This document shows positions 13,294 through 19,666 of a stretch of DNA of 19,666 nucleotides, in pieces (within the stretch, counting starts at the first letter, position 1; each line of letters starts with the position of its first letter). The notes under the pieces were generated by a model. That model saw nothing but the letters and a program-made list of their open reading frames with translations. It searched no databases and was not told where the DNA came from. Source of the DNA: JBAZTO01 sp041661865 (GTDB lineage Bacteria > Planctomycetota > Phycisphaerae > SM23-33). The position numbers and the translations under genes are program-made. The stretch covers positions 1 through 19,666 of the forward strand of contig JBAZTO010000064.1 in NCBI GenBank assembly GCA_041661865.1. Reading direction: 5' to 3'.

Positions 13294-13302
13294 TGCTAGA
13301 AT
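13294..13302 (+). promoter_or_regulatory. Extended -10 promoter candidate for the flavin reductase gene
   Basis: TGC-TAGAAT, 25 nt before the ATG at 13328. No good -35 hexamer is seen; an extended -10 can work without one. Confidence 0.4.
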
Positions 13303-13327
13303 GTGCTAACTCAACAAGGAGCCACGC

Positions 13328-13870
13328 ATGGCCAAAGAGAAGATCGACTTCGCACAGCATTACGAACAGGCACTTGGCGTGATGTCCAGGCAGGGTTTGC
13401 TGCTGGGCAGCTACGACGCAGCCGGCAAGGCCAACCTGATGACCATCGGCTGGGGCGCGATGGGCCGAATCTGGGCGATTCCGGTCTGGATCGTCCTGGT
13501 CCGCCCCACGCGCTACACTTACCAGTGCATCGAGCACAGCGGCTCGTTCACGGTCAACGTGCCCACCGAGGCCATGAACCTGGCCGTCGCCAGTTGCGGC
13601 TCCACCAGCGGGCGCGATGTTGACAAGTTCGCCGCCTGCAAACTGACGGCAGAGAAGGGCCAGAGCGTGCTGGCCCCCACCGTGGCCCAGTGCCCCATCG
13701 TCTACGAATGCCAGGTCGTCCACAGCAACGATATCCTGCCCGAGAAACTCGCCGGCGAGATCATCTCCGGGCCTTTCTACATGGACGGGAACTACCACCG
13801 CCTCTACTTCGGCAAGATCCTCTCCGCCCGCGCCGAGACGGACGCCGCCAACCTGCTGGGCGGCAAGTGA
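13328..13870 (+). CDS. Flavin reductase-like protein (FMN-binding split barrel)
   Basis: A 180-aa protein. Residues about 14-165 fit the flavin reductase-like fold: SRQGLLLGSYDAAGKANLMTIGWGAMG at the start of the barrel, then VRPTRYTYQCIEHSGSFTVNVP, the usual FMN-site region, and CPIVYECQVV further on. Members bind FMN and reduce flavin with NAD(P)H or act as small flavoproteins. AAGGAG lies 7 nt before the ATG. It has its own start signals and is followed by a separate promoter, so it is probably monocistronic. Partner and substrate are not evident from the neighbours. Confidence 0.85.
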   Translation: MAKEKIDFAQHYEQALGVMSRQGLLLGSYDAAGKANLMTIGWGAMGRIWAIPVWIVLVRPTRYTYQCIEHSGSFTVNVPTEAMNLAVASCGSTSGRDVDKFAACKLTAEKGQSVLAPTVAQCPIVYECQVVHSNDILPEKLAGEIISGPFYMDGNYHRLYFGKILSARAETDAANLLGGK

Positions 13871-13923
13871 CCACACGGCGGGTGCCCTGCGCGGCTGGAG
13901 CGGGCATCCCAGCCCGGCGGCAA

Positions 13924-13953
13924 TTGACATCGCGAGGCGTTGCGAGGTAAGCT
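13924..13953 (+). promoter_or_regulatory. Promoter of the rhamnose isomerase gene
   Basis: TTGACA (13924-13929), an 18-nt spacer and TAAGCT (13948-13953), 36 nt before the ATG. Confidence 0.5.
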
Positions 13954-13989
13954 CTTAGCGTCGTCACCCACAACGAAAGGATCAATGCC

Positions 13990-15210
13990 ATGGCCCGCAA
14001 GAAGCGTCTCGCCCTCAATTCCAGCCGGGAGTCGGCCGTCATCGAACGCATGCTGCGATTGAAGATCGAGGTGCCCTCCTGGGGCTACGCCGACACCGGC
14101 ACGCGATTCGGCAAGTACCTGCAGGACGCCGCCGCCGTGGACCTGGCCGACAAGCTCTCCGACGCGGGCATCACGCACGCCTGCACCGGCATGACCCCGA
14201 CGGTGGCCGTCCACATGCAGTGGGATTTCCCCGACGGCTTTGACAAGTCGGTGGTCAAACTGGCGAGCAAGTACGGGGTGAAGATCGGCGCGATCAACCC
14301 CAATCTCTTCCAGGACCAGTGCTATCAGCACGGCTCGATCACCAATCGCGACCCGGCCATTCGCCGCCACGCCGTGCAGCACATCAAGGACTCCATCGCC
14401 GTGGGTCGCCAGACCGGCAGCCGCTACCTGTCCCTGTGGTTTGCCGACGGCACCAACTACCCCGGCCAGGGCGATGTCCGCCAGCGAAAGGCCTGGGCGA
14501 CGGCGGCCTTGAAGGAGGCCTATCGCGTCATGCCCTCCAACATGACAATGCTGCTGGAGTACAAGCCCTACGAGCCGGCTACCTATTTCACCGACTTCTT
14601 CGATTGGGGCGCCAGCTACATCTTCGCCAAGGCCGTCGGCCCCCGGGCCAAGGTGCTGGTGGACCTGGGCCACCACCTGCCCGGCTGCAATATCGAGCAG
14701 ATCGTCGCATGGCTGATCGACGAGAAGATGCTGGGCGGCTTCCACTTCAATGATCGCAAGTACAGCGACGACGATTTGACCACCGGCTCGATCGACCCCT
14801 ACCAGGCCTTCCGCATCTTCAACGAGATCGCGTCCTACGAGGCCCAGAGCGGCAAGGACCTGGAACTGGCCTACATGATCGACCAGTCCCACCACATAAA
14901 GTCCAAGATCGGCGCGATGATCCAGACCGTCAGCATCGTCTCGTCGCTCTTTGCCAAGGCGCTGCTGGTGGACCGCAAGGCACTGGCGATGGCGCAGAAG
15001 CGGGAAGACACGATCGCCTCCGAGGAGTTGCTGCGCGGGGCCTTCTTCGCCGATGTCGAGCCGATTCTCCGACAGGTGCGCAAAGCACTGGGCGCCCCGG
15101 CCGACCCGCTGGCCGCCTTCGCCTCCAGCGGCTACGAGCAGGCCGTCGCCGCCAAGCGCCGCGCCAAGCGAAAAGCCCTGAAACTCGACGGCGGATCGAA
15201 CTTCGCGTGA
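13990..15210 (+). CDS. rhaI: L-rhamnose isomerase (RhaI type)
   Basis: A 406-aa TIM-barrel sugar isomerase that converts L-rhamnose to L-rhamnulose. It reads much like the Pseudomonas stutzeri enzyme: PSWGYADTGTRF near the N-terminus, WFADGTNYPGQG, YEPATYFTDFFDWG, VLVDLGHH, GGFHFNDRKYSDDD and MIDQSHH. Both metal sites are complete: E190, D225, H252 and D298 for one, H228, D260 and D262 for the other. Each is exactly 29 residues before the P. stutzeri positions I recall. AAGGA lies 8 nt before ATG 13990. The enzymes of this type are broad and can also act on allose and other rare sugars. No rhamnulose kinase or aldolase gene is next to it, so the pathway must be completed elsewhere. Confidence 0.9.
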   Translation: MARKKRLALNSSRESAVIERMLRLKIEVPSWGYADTGTRFGKYLQDAAAVDLADKLSDAGITHACTGMTPTVAVHMQWDFPDGFDKSVVKLASKYGVKIGAINPNLFQDQCYQHGSITNRDPAIRRHAVQHIKDSIAVGRQTGSRYLSLWFADGTNYPGQGDVRQRKAWATAALKEAYRVMPSNMTMLLEYKPYEPATYFTDFFDWGASYIFAKAVGPRAKVLVDLGHHLPGCNIEQIVAWLIDEKMLGGFHFNDRKYSDDDLTTGSIDPYQAFRIFNEIASYEAQSGKDLELAYMIDQSHHIKSKIGAMIQTVSIVSSLFAKALLVDRKALAMAQKREDTIASEELLRGAFFADVEPILRQVRKALGAPADPLAAFASSGYEQAVAAKRRAKRKALKLDGGSNFA

Positions 15211-15307
15211 CGGCAGTGCAGAGCGCCGGACAGGAACGCCAGAACAGGGAGCCTGCCGGAAGTAGGCTCGCCGGCTGCGGACACCACGGAAGTGCCTCGC
15301 CCAGCCC

Positions 15308-15334
15308 TTGACGACCCCGCCGGCGGCCTAGTAA
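15308..15334 (+). promoter_or_regulatory. Weak promoter candidate for scpB
   Basis: TTGACG (15308-15313) and TAGTAA (15329-15334) with a short 15-nt spacer, just 9 nt before the ATG. Confidence 0.3.
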
Positions 15335-15343
15335 GGTGGGGCC

Positions 15344-16147
15344 ATGAGCGATTCGCAGGAACAGCAGGATGGCCGCCCCGATGACGCAATCGCCGCGGCC
15401 GAGACCGTCGCAACGCAGGCCGATGCCGCCGGAGAGTCCCCAGCCGCCGAGGCGCCACAGGCCGGCAGTGACCCTGCCGCCCCGGTAGACGCCGCCCAGG
15501 CCGCCGCCGCGGTCGAGGCCATCCTCTTCACGTGCGACGCCCCCCTGCCGGCGGGCCGGCTGGCCCAGGTCGCCCAGATTTCCGGGCGAGCGGTCAAGGA
15601 CGCCATCGCGGCCCTCAACGCCCGCTACGAGCAGGCCGGCTCAGCTTTTCGGATCGAGACGATCGCCGGCGGCTATCAAATGCTCACCCTGCCGGCCTTT
15701 CATGATGTGCTGACCCGCCTGTTTCACGACCGCAGCGACTCGCGCCTCTCGCAGGCGGCCATGGAGACGCTGGCCATCGTCGCCTACCGCCAGCCGATCC
15801 TCCGGGCCGACATCGAGGCCATCCGCGGGGTAGCCTGCGGCGAGGTGCTCCGCAGCCTGATGGAAAAGCAACTGGTCAAGATCGTCGGCAGGGCCGAGGT
15901 TCTGGGCCGGCCGATGCTGTACGGCACGACCAAGCGATTCCTCGAAATCTTCGGCCTCTCGGGCCTGAGCGACCTGCCCCGCGTGGAAGAGCTACGCAGC
16001 GGCGCCGCCGGAGCGCCCAAGCCTGCCCAGGCGCCGGCAACGCCAGATGCGGAAACCGCCCCCTCGCCGGAGAACCAACCCGTCGCGGAAACACCCGCCG
16101 CGGCTGAGACGCCGCAGTCGTCCGCCTCGGACCCCGCGCAATCGTAA
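15344..16147 (+). CDS. scpB: Segregation and condensation protein ScpB
   Basis: A 267-aa protein. The core at about 48-205 is ScpB: AVEAILFTCDAPLPAGRLAQV, GGYQMLTLPAFHDVL, LSQAAMETLAIVAYRQPILRADIEAIRGV, then GRPMLYGTTKRFLEIFGL, the two winged-helix domains. ScpB binds ScpA and the SMC ATPase in the complex that compacts and separates sister chromosomes. An Ala/Glu/Pro-rich low-complexity stretch of about 45 residues precedes the core and one of about 55 follows; the family is normally about 190 residues. AAGGTGG lies 4 nt before the ATG. scpA is not adjacent, which is unusual since the two are often together. Confidence 0.93.
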   Translation: MSDSQEQQDGRPDDAIAAAETVATQADAAGESPAAEAPQAGSDPAAPVDAAQAAAAVEAILFTCDAPLPAGRLAQVAQISGRAVKDAIAALNARYEQAGSAFRIETIAGGYQMLTLPAFHDVLTRLFHDRSDSRLSQAAMETLAIVAYRQPILRADIEAIRGVACGEVLRSLMEKQLVKIVGRAEVLGRPMLYGTTKRFLEIFGLSGLSDLPRVEELRSGAAGAPKPAQAPATPDAETAPSPENQPVAETPAAAETPQSSASDPAQS

Positions 16148-16292
16148 GCCCGCGAGCTTTCCGCATCCTCACCCGCAAGGCCGCGCGCACGGGGTTTCCC
16201 GTCCGCCGGGCAACTCCGCTTGCGTCACCGGCCTTGGGAAAGTAGAAAAGGTGGTTTCGATGCCCATAGTCCGGGCACAGGAGTCCACTCGG

Positions 16293-17090
16293 ATGCGAAT
16301 TATTGTTCCGATCAAGCAGGTGCCCGAGACCAACGCCGTCAAGATGGACGAGGCCACCGGCACCATGATCCGCGAGGGCGTCGAGTCGATCATCAACCCG
16401 CTGGACCTTTACGCCATCGAGGCGGCCATTGAGCTTCGCGACCGGCTTGGCGGCGAGGTGGTGGCCCTGTCGATGGGCCCGCCCAAGGCCGAGAAGGCCC
16501 TCCGCGAAGCCCTCGCCATGGGCTGCGACCGCGGCGTGCTGCTGAGCCACAGGGACTTGGCCGGCAGCGACACCTGGGCCACCAGTTGCGCCCTGGCCGC
16601 AGCCATCCGCAAGATCGGCCCCTTCGACCTGATCCTCTGCGGCGAGCGGGCCACCGACGGCGACACCGGGCAGGTCGGCCCGGCCATCGCGTCGTTCCTG
16701 GACCTGCCCGCCGCCAGCTACATCGGCAGGATCGAGCAGGTGGAGGGCGGCTGTGTCCGCGTCCATCGCCTGGTCGAAGACGGCTACGAGGTGCTCGACG
16801 TGCAACTGCCGGCCCTGCTGACGGTGGTCAAGGAAGTGGCCAACCCGCGTCTGCCGACCCTTCGCGGCAAGCAGAAGGCCAAGGCGGCGACGATTCCCCT
16901 CTGGGGCCCGGCGGACCTGGGGCTCGATGCGACCAAGATCGGCCTGGAAGGCTCCCCCACGCGCGTGGTGAAGATCTTCAAACCCAAGGTCGCGCGGCAG
17001 TGCGAGAAAATGCTGGCCGCCGGCGACCAGGCCATTGCCACGGCCACCGACCGGCTGGTGGAGTTCCTCAAGGCCAAAGACCTGATCTGA
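16293..17090 (+). CDS. etfB: Electron transfer flavoprotein, beta subunit
   Basis: A 265-aa protein starting MRIIVPIKQVPET, the normal EtfB N-terminus. ATDGDTGQVGP at 120-130 is the AMP-binding signature, and VVALSMGPPKAEKALREALAMG is typical. EtfB pairs with EtfA to carry electrons from flavin dehydrogenases such as acyl-CoA dehydrogenases to a quinone oxidoreductase, or in bifurcating forms takes them from NADH. ATG 16293 has AGGAG 9 nt upstream. An in-frame ATG at 16260, with AAAGGTGG ahead, would add 11 residues and cannot be excluded. It is followed by etfA, with a long hairpin in the 159-nt gap. Confidence 0.94.
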   Translation: MRIIVPIKQVPETNAVKMDEATGTMIREGVESIINPLDLYAIEAAIELRDRLGGEVVALSMGPPKAEKALREALAMGCDRGVLLSHRDLAGSDTWATSCALAAAIRKIGPFDLILCGERATDGDTGQVGPAIASFLDLPAASYIGRIEQVEGGCVRVHRLVEDGYEVLDVQLPALLTVVKEVANPRLPTLRGKQKAKAATIPLWGPADLGLDATKIGLEGSPTRVVKIFKPKVARQCEKMLAAGDQAIATATDRLVEFLKAKDLI

Positions 17091-17144
17091 AACATGGTTC
17101 GATGCGAGACTCGCGCCTGGGGCCTGCGAAAAACAACATAGCCC

Positions 17145-17223
17145 CACACAGAGGCCACAGAGCGACAGAGAGAAGACTCTATATTCATTCAGTTTGTGCT
17201 CTGTTTCTCTGCGGCTCTGTGTG
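17145..17223. repeat. Imperfect inverted repeat between etfB and etfA
   Basis: A CA/GA-rich arm at 17145-17170 (CACACAGAG, CCACAGAG, CGACAGAG) is matched by its complement at 17199-17223, with a few mismatches and one gap, around a 28-nt loop. It would form a long hairpin between the two subunit genes. Confidence 0.75.
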
Positions 17224-17249
17224 ACATGTTTTGAAATTGGAATCTGACT

Positions 17250-18248
17250 ATGGACTACAAAGGCGTCTGGATACTGGCCGAGGCACACAATGGGCACGTG
17301 CACCGCATCAGCCACGAGTTGCTGAGCCGCGGGATCGAATTGGCTGCCAAGCGCGGCGCGGAGTTGACGGCCGTCATCTTCGGCCACGACCTCAAGGCCG
17401 ACGAACTGGCCGACCTGATCGATCGCGGGGCCAACCGCGTGCTGGCGATGGAATCGCCGCAACTGGAGCACTTCCTGGTCGAGCCCTACTCCGCCTGCCT
17501 GCTCAAGCTTATCAACGATTACCGCCCCGAGATTCTCATCGCCGGCGCGACCTCCACCGGCAGGACGCTGATGCCCTACGTCGCGGTCAAGGCCCATGCC
17601 GGCCTGACGGCCGACTGCACGATCCTGGACATCGAGCCCGAGACAGGCAACCTGCTTCAGACCCGACCGGCCATCGGCGGCAACATCCTGGCGACGATCA
17701 AGACGCCCAACCACCGCCCGCAGATGGCCACCGTCCGCCCGCGCTCGACGCGGCCCGCCCCGCGGCAGAGCGGCCGAAAGGGCCAGGTTCTGCGCATGAA
17801 GGCCCCGGCGGAACTGCTGGCCAGCCGGGTCAGGCGCGTCAGCTTTGTCGCCGACACGGCCGAGCATTCGCTCCAGGACGCTGACGTGGTCGTCACGGTC
17901 GGACGCGGCATCAAGAAGGGCGAGAACCTCAAGCTCGTCCAGCCGCTGGTGGAGGCGCTGGACGCCTCGCTGGGCGCCACGCGCGACGTGGTCGACCGCG
18001 GCTGGCTGAGCTACCCTCACCAGGTGGGCCTGTCGGGCAAGACCGTCACGCCCAAGCTCTACGTGGCCGTGGGCGTCTCGGGCACCATCCAGCACCTGGC
18101 CGGCATGCAGACCGCCGAGACCATCGTGGCCATCAACAACGACGCCGACGCCCAGATCTTCCGCGTGGCTGACTTCGGCATCGTCGGCGACCTGTTTGAA
18201 GTCGTGCCCGTTCTGGTGGAAAAACTCAAGAAGGCCAAGGGAACGTAA
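17250..18248 (+). CDS. etfA: Electron transfer flavoprotein, alpha subunit
   Basis: A 332-aa protein. The N-terminal alpha/beta domain (GVWILAEAHNGHVHRISHELL) is followed by the C-terminal FAD domain, with VVTVGRGIKKGENL, QVGLSGKTVTPKLYVAVGVSG at 258-278, TIQHLAGM, then AINNDADAQIFRVADFGIVGDLFEVVP. These are the classic FAD-binding stretches of EtfA. It forms the heterodimer with EtfB and holds the catalytic FAD. The start has only a weak GGAA. Separation from etfB by 159 nt with a hairpin is looser than usual and may tune relative expression. A perfect 14-bp hairpin follows the stop. No dehydrogenase gene is adjacent to show the electron donor. Confidence 0.95.
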   Translation: MDYKGVWILAEAHNGHVHRISHELLSRGIELAAKRGAELTAVIFGHDLKADELADLIDRGANRVLAMESPQLEHFLVEPYSACLLKLINDYRPEILIAGATSTGRTLMPYVAVKAHAGLTADCTILDIEPETGNLLQTRPAIGGNILATIKTPNHRPQMATVRPRSTRPAPRQSGRKGQVLRMKAPAELLASRVRRVSFVADTAEHSLQDADVVVTVGRGIKKGENLKLVQPLVEALDASLGATRDVVDRGWLSYPHQVGLSGKTVTPKLYVAVGVSGTIQHLAGMQTAETIVAINNDADAQIFRVADFGIVGDLFEVVPVLVEKLKKAKGT

Positions 18249-18273
18249 CAGCAACTTGTCGGCCCGTCGCTGT

Positions 18274-18306
18274 GATCTTGATGTCGCAATTGGCGACATC
18301 AAGATC
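18274..18306 (+). terminator. Perfect 14-bp hairpin after etfA
   Basis: GATCTTGATGTCGC (18274-18287) and GCGACATCAAGATC (18293-18306) pair fully around AATTG. No T-run follows, so intrinsic termination is uncertain; 3'-end protection or protein binding are alternatives. Confidence 0.55.
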
Positions 18307-18555
18307 CTGGGGCGGCCGTACGTTCTCAATCGAAATAACGCGGAATGGGGGTTGCCCGATCACTTGCCCGTGCCGCCTATCAATATAACATAATTAAGTC
18401 ATTTGTTTACAATGAGTTAGTGATACCACTAAAAATATCTTTCAATTTCACGATTTTCTTAGGCATGAAACGGGCATTTGCGTGACTAAGTCTACAGAAC
18501 GATCTGGCTTCTGCCACGCCTGATTGGTCCTACTACAAGGACGAGTAACAGAACG
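18307..18555. other. AT-rich gene-free stretch
   Basis: From about 18375 the sequence becomes clearly AT-rich (ATAACATAATTAAG, ACTAAAAATATC), unlike the GC-rich genes before it. No convincing ORF lies on either strand. A poor promoter-like pair (TTTACA near 18406 and TAAAAA about 18 nt on) is present. It marks a composition boundary. Confidence 0.5.
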
Positions 18556-18882
18556 ATGCCCTGTGGACGCGGTAATACTATGACTTGCAAAGAGACGAGG
18601 GAGGCTATAGGATATGCCCGCATGGGGTTTCTTGTACACATTCTGGGGAGTCTATACGCTGGCCGGGTGTATCTGCCGATGGTCGTTTTTGTGACTCGCG
18701 TCCAAGGAATGAAGACCGCTGTAGTTGGCTACCTGCCGCTAATGGGCATCTTTGGCCGTGACGCACTTCGGCGTGCTTCTGAACCCCTGGGCAACATGCC
18801 GCGCAAGCGACTACCGCTTGCGACACTCGGCATGACGGGGCTGTTCGCGGGATTGGGCGTATTGGTAGCGAGGACATTCTGA
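18556..18882 (+). CDS. Small hydrophobic protein, unrecognised
   Basis: A 108-aa frame (MPCGRGNTMTCKET) with hydrophobic stretches at about residues 23-46, 54-67 and 90-105 and an Arg/Lys-rich linker (RRASEPLGNMPRKR). A second ATG at codon 9 (18580) is also possible. Neither has a well-spaced ribosome site; AAGGACGAG lies rather far ahead of the first. I recognise no family. Two further start sites with strong ribosome signals follow within 100 nt, so it may be first in a small operon. Confidence 0.4.
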   Translation: MPCGRGNTMTCKETREAIGYARMGFLVHILGSLYAGRVYLPMVVFVTRVQGMKTAVVGYLPLMGIFGRDALRRASEPLGNMPRKRLPLATLGMTGLFAGLGVLVARTF

Positions 18883-18893
18883 AAGGAGAAACT

Positions 18894-18920
18894 ATGCTTA
18901 CATCCCATAGTGTTTCTTGA
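18894..18920 (+). CDS. 8-codon mini-ORF with strong ribosome site
   Basis: AAGGAG (18883-18888), 5 nt, then ATG and seven sense codons to TGA (MLTSHSVS). The sequence AGGAGAAACTATG is nearly repeated ahead of the next gene (AGGAGAAACTTATG, 18961-18974). It could be a leader peptide or the remnant of a duplicated start. An inverted repeat TGTTTCTT/AAGAAACA (18911-18918/18942-18949) overlaps its end. Confidence 0.25.
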   Translation: MLTSHSVS

Positions 18921-18971
18921 GGTGTGCTTCACATAATGTTTAAGAAACATCAACGATCATAGGAGAAACTT

Positions 18972-19355
18972 ATGCGACTGCTATTGGCAATTGGCGTGGC
19001 CTGTCTCGTGAGCGCACCATGCTGGGCTGCTTTAGAGGTGTTGACACCAATGGAAACGTCTCAGATCGGAGGTACAGACTGTTATATCGGGACATGTATG
19101 ACTGCCATGCTGAATCCTTCATGCGATAAGGCTCTCAGTGTATGTTCAGAGTACACTACGGAGGCATCCTGCTTGGCCGCAGTAACTGGCAAAAACAACA
19201 TCTACGTCTGTGCCTTTGTGTACCAGGGGACAAAGGAGTGTTGGTGGATATCTTGGACGAATTGTACCGAAAAAGGTTGCGAGTGGTATGACGGTTCTTG
19301 CAAATTAATGGCTGATCCTCCTTGGACAAAGTCGGACCATGAAAAGTGTATATGA
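18972..19355 (+). CDS. Cys-rich secreted protein, unrecognised
   Basis: A 127-aa protein with a clear Sec signal peptide (MRLLLAIGVACLVSAPCWA, cleavage probably after residue 19). The mature part has 11 cysteines in about 108 residues, plus several Trp, pointing to a disulfide-bonded extracytoplasmic protein. Residues 21-34 read LEVLTPMETSQIGG, which looks like a double-glycine leader, though such leaders normally start at the N-terminus and replace a Sec signal. AGGAGA lies 5 nt before ATG 18972. A strong hairpin follows the stop. I recognise no family; a small binding protein, inhibitor or peptide precursor are all possible. Confidence 0.65.
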   Translation: MRLLLAIGVACLVSAPCWAALEVLTPMETSQIGGTDCYIGTCMTAMLNPSCDKALSVCSEYTTEASCLAAVTGKNNIYVCAFVYQGTKECWWISWTNCTEKGCEWYDGSCKLMADPPWTKSDHEKCI

Positions 19356-19366
19356 TTGAGAATAGC

Positions 19367-19408
19367 GCAAAGCAGGCGGGTGCCCGTCGCTAAGCCCGCC
19401 TGCTTTGC
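19367..19408 (+). terminator. Perfect 14-bp hairpin after the Cys-rich gene
   Basis: GCAAAGCAGGCGGG (19367-19380) and CCCGCCTGCTTTGC (19395-19408) pair around a 14-nt loop; an outer GAGAA/TTCTC can extend it. The T-run is poor (TTCTC), but position right after the stop supports a terminator role. Confidence 0.6.
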
Positions 19409-19496
19409 TTCTCACAGGGGTGTGACAAATTCTTCTGGCGCTTTCGGAATAATCGGAATATCTTCTCATATTGACAATCCACATGAGGAGACAACG

Positions 19497-19666
19497 ATGG
19501 ATCAGGACAAGGAAGTCGGGATTGAGCCGGAGGAATTGTGTCAGGCGGTCGCGAATGATTTTGAGAAGATGTTGAAGGACACGGCCGACGCGTTGAACAA
19601 GGCGTGTGACGGCGCGATCATTGCCGACAGCGAATGGATTGTGCGTGACGCGATGGCGAGGTTCCG
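19497..19666 (+). CDS. N-terminal part of an unrecognised protein (runs off the window)
   Basis: ATG 19497 with GAGGAG just upstream opens a frame of 56 codons to the window end: MDQDKEVGIEPEELCQAV, then VANDFEKMLKDTADALNK and ADSEWIVRDAMARF. It is acidic and predicted helical, soluble, with no signal peptide. An N-terminal region of a transposase is one possibility from its look and its place in AT-richer DNA, but no catalytic motif is in view. TTGACA at 19471-19476 is too close to the ATG to be its -35. Confidence 0.6.
   Translation, partial: MDQDKEVGIEPEELCQAVANDFEKMLKDTADALNKACDGAIIADSEWIVRDAMARF

Noticed and set aside
19447..19496. Sigma54 or sigma70 promoter before the last gene
   Set aside because: No GG-N10-GC pair and no TTGACA/TATAAT pair at workable spacing to the ATG.

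Overview
The window looks like a GC-rich chromosomal segment from a planctomycete, most likely of the Phycisphaerae type. Three things point there: a C-terminal PEP-CTERM-like tail (1-52), a pseudopilin with a GFTLVELLVVIAIIALL N-terminus, and compact housekeeping operons separated by intergenic DNA full of palindromic repeats. This placement is inference; there is no rRNA or other marker gene. No tRNA, rRNA or CRISPR array was found.

Layout. 1-1300: end of a PEP-CTERM protein, then a pseudopilin gene with a good promoter, flanked by two terminator-like hairpins of one sequence family in opposite orientation. 1430-5425: pyrimidine operon pyrR-pyrB-pyrC, interrupted between pyrB and pyrC by about 1.2 kb holding an IS200/IS605-type Y1 transposase gene, inverted palindromic repeats and a tandem array; the first 39 nt of the pyrC start region occur on both sides of it. 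5489-6466: trpS, apparently leaderless. 6528-7326: a REP-associated tyrosine transposase (RAYT) gene between two 91-nt inverted arms, each with two REP palindromes. 7362-9308 (minus): glycoside hydrolase. 9484-11055: purF. 11056-13290: repeat-rich block with six copies of a second REP flavour, a parS-like ParB site, a transposase-less relative of the first repeat family, an echo of the purF 3' end and two small membrane-protein genes. 13328-18248: flavin reductase-like protein, L-rhamnose isomerase, scpB, etfB and etfA. 18307-19666: AT-richer tail with unrecognised small genes, including a Cys-rich secreted protein, and a partial CDS.

How the genes work together. PyrR, PyrB and PyrC cover regulation and steps two and three of UMP synthesis, and PurF opens purine synthesis from the same PRPP pool. 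EtfB and EtfA form one electron-transfer flavoprotein. The glycoside hydrolase and rhamnose isomerase suggest use of plant or algal deoxy-sugar polysaccharides. ScpB and the parS-like site both belong to chromosome segregation.

The most interesting content is the repeat biology: two HUH-transposase/palindrome systems side by side, four compensatory base-pair changes between two REP flavours, and two repeat blocks each bracketed by direct copies of the end of a biosynthetic gene.
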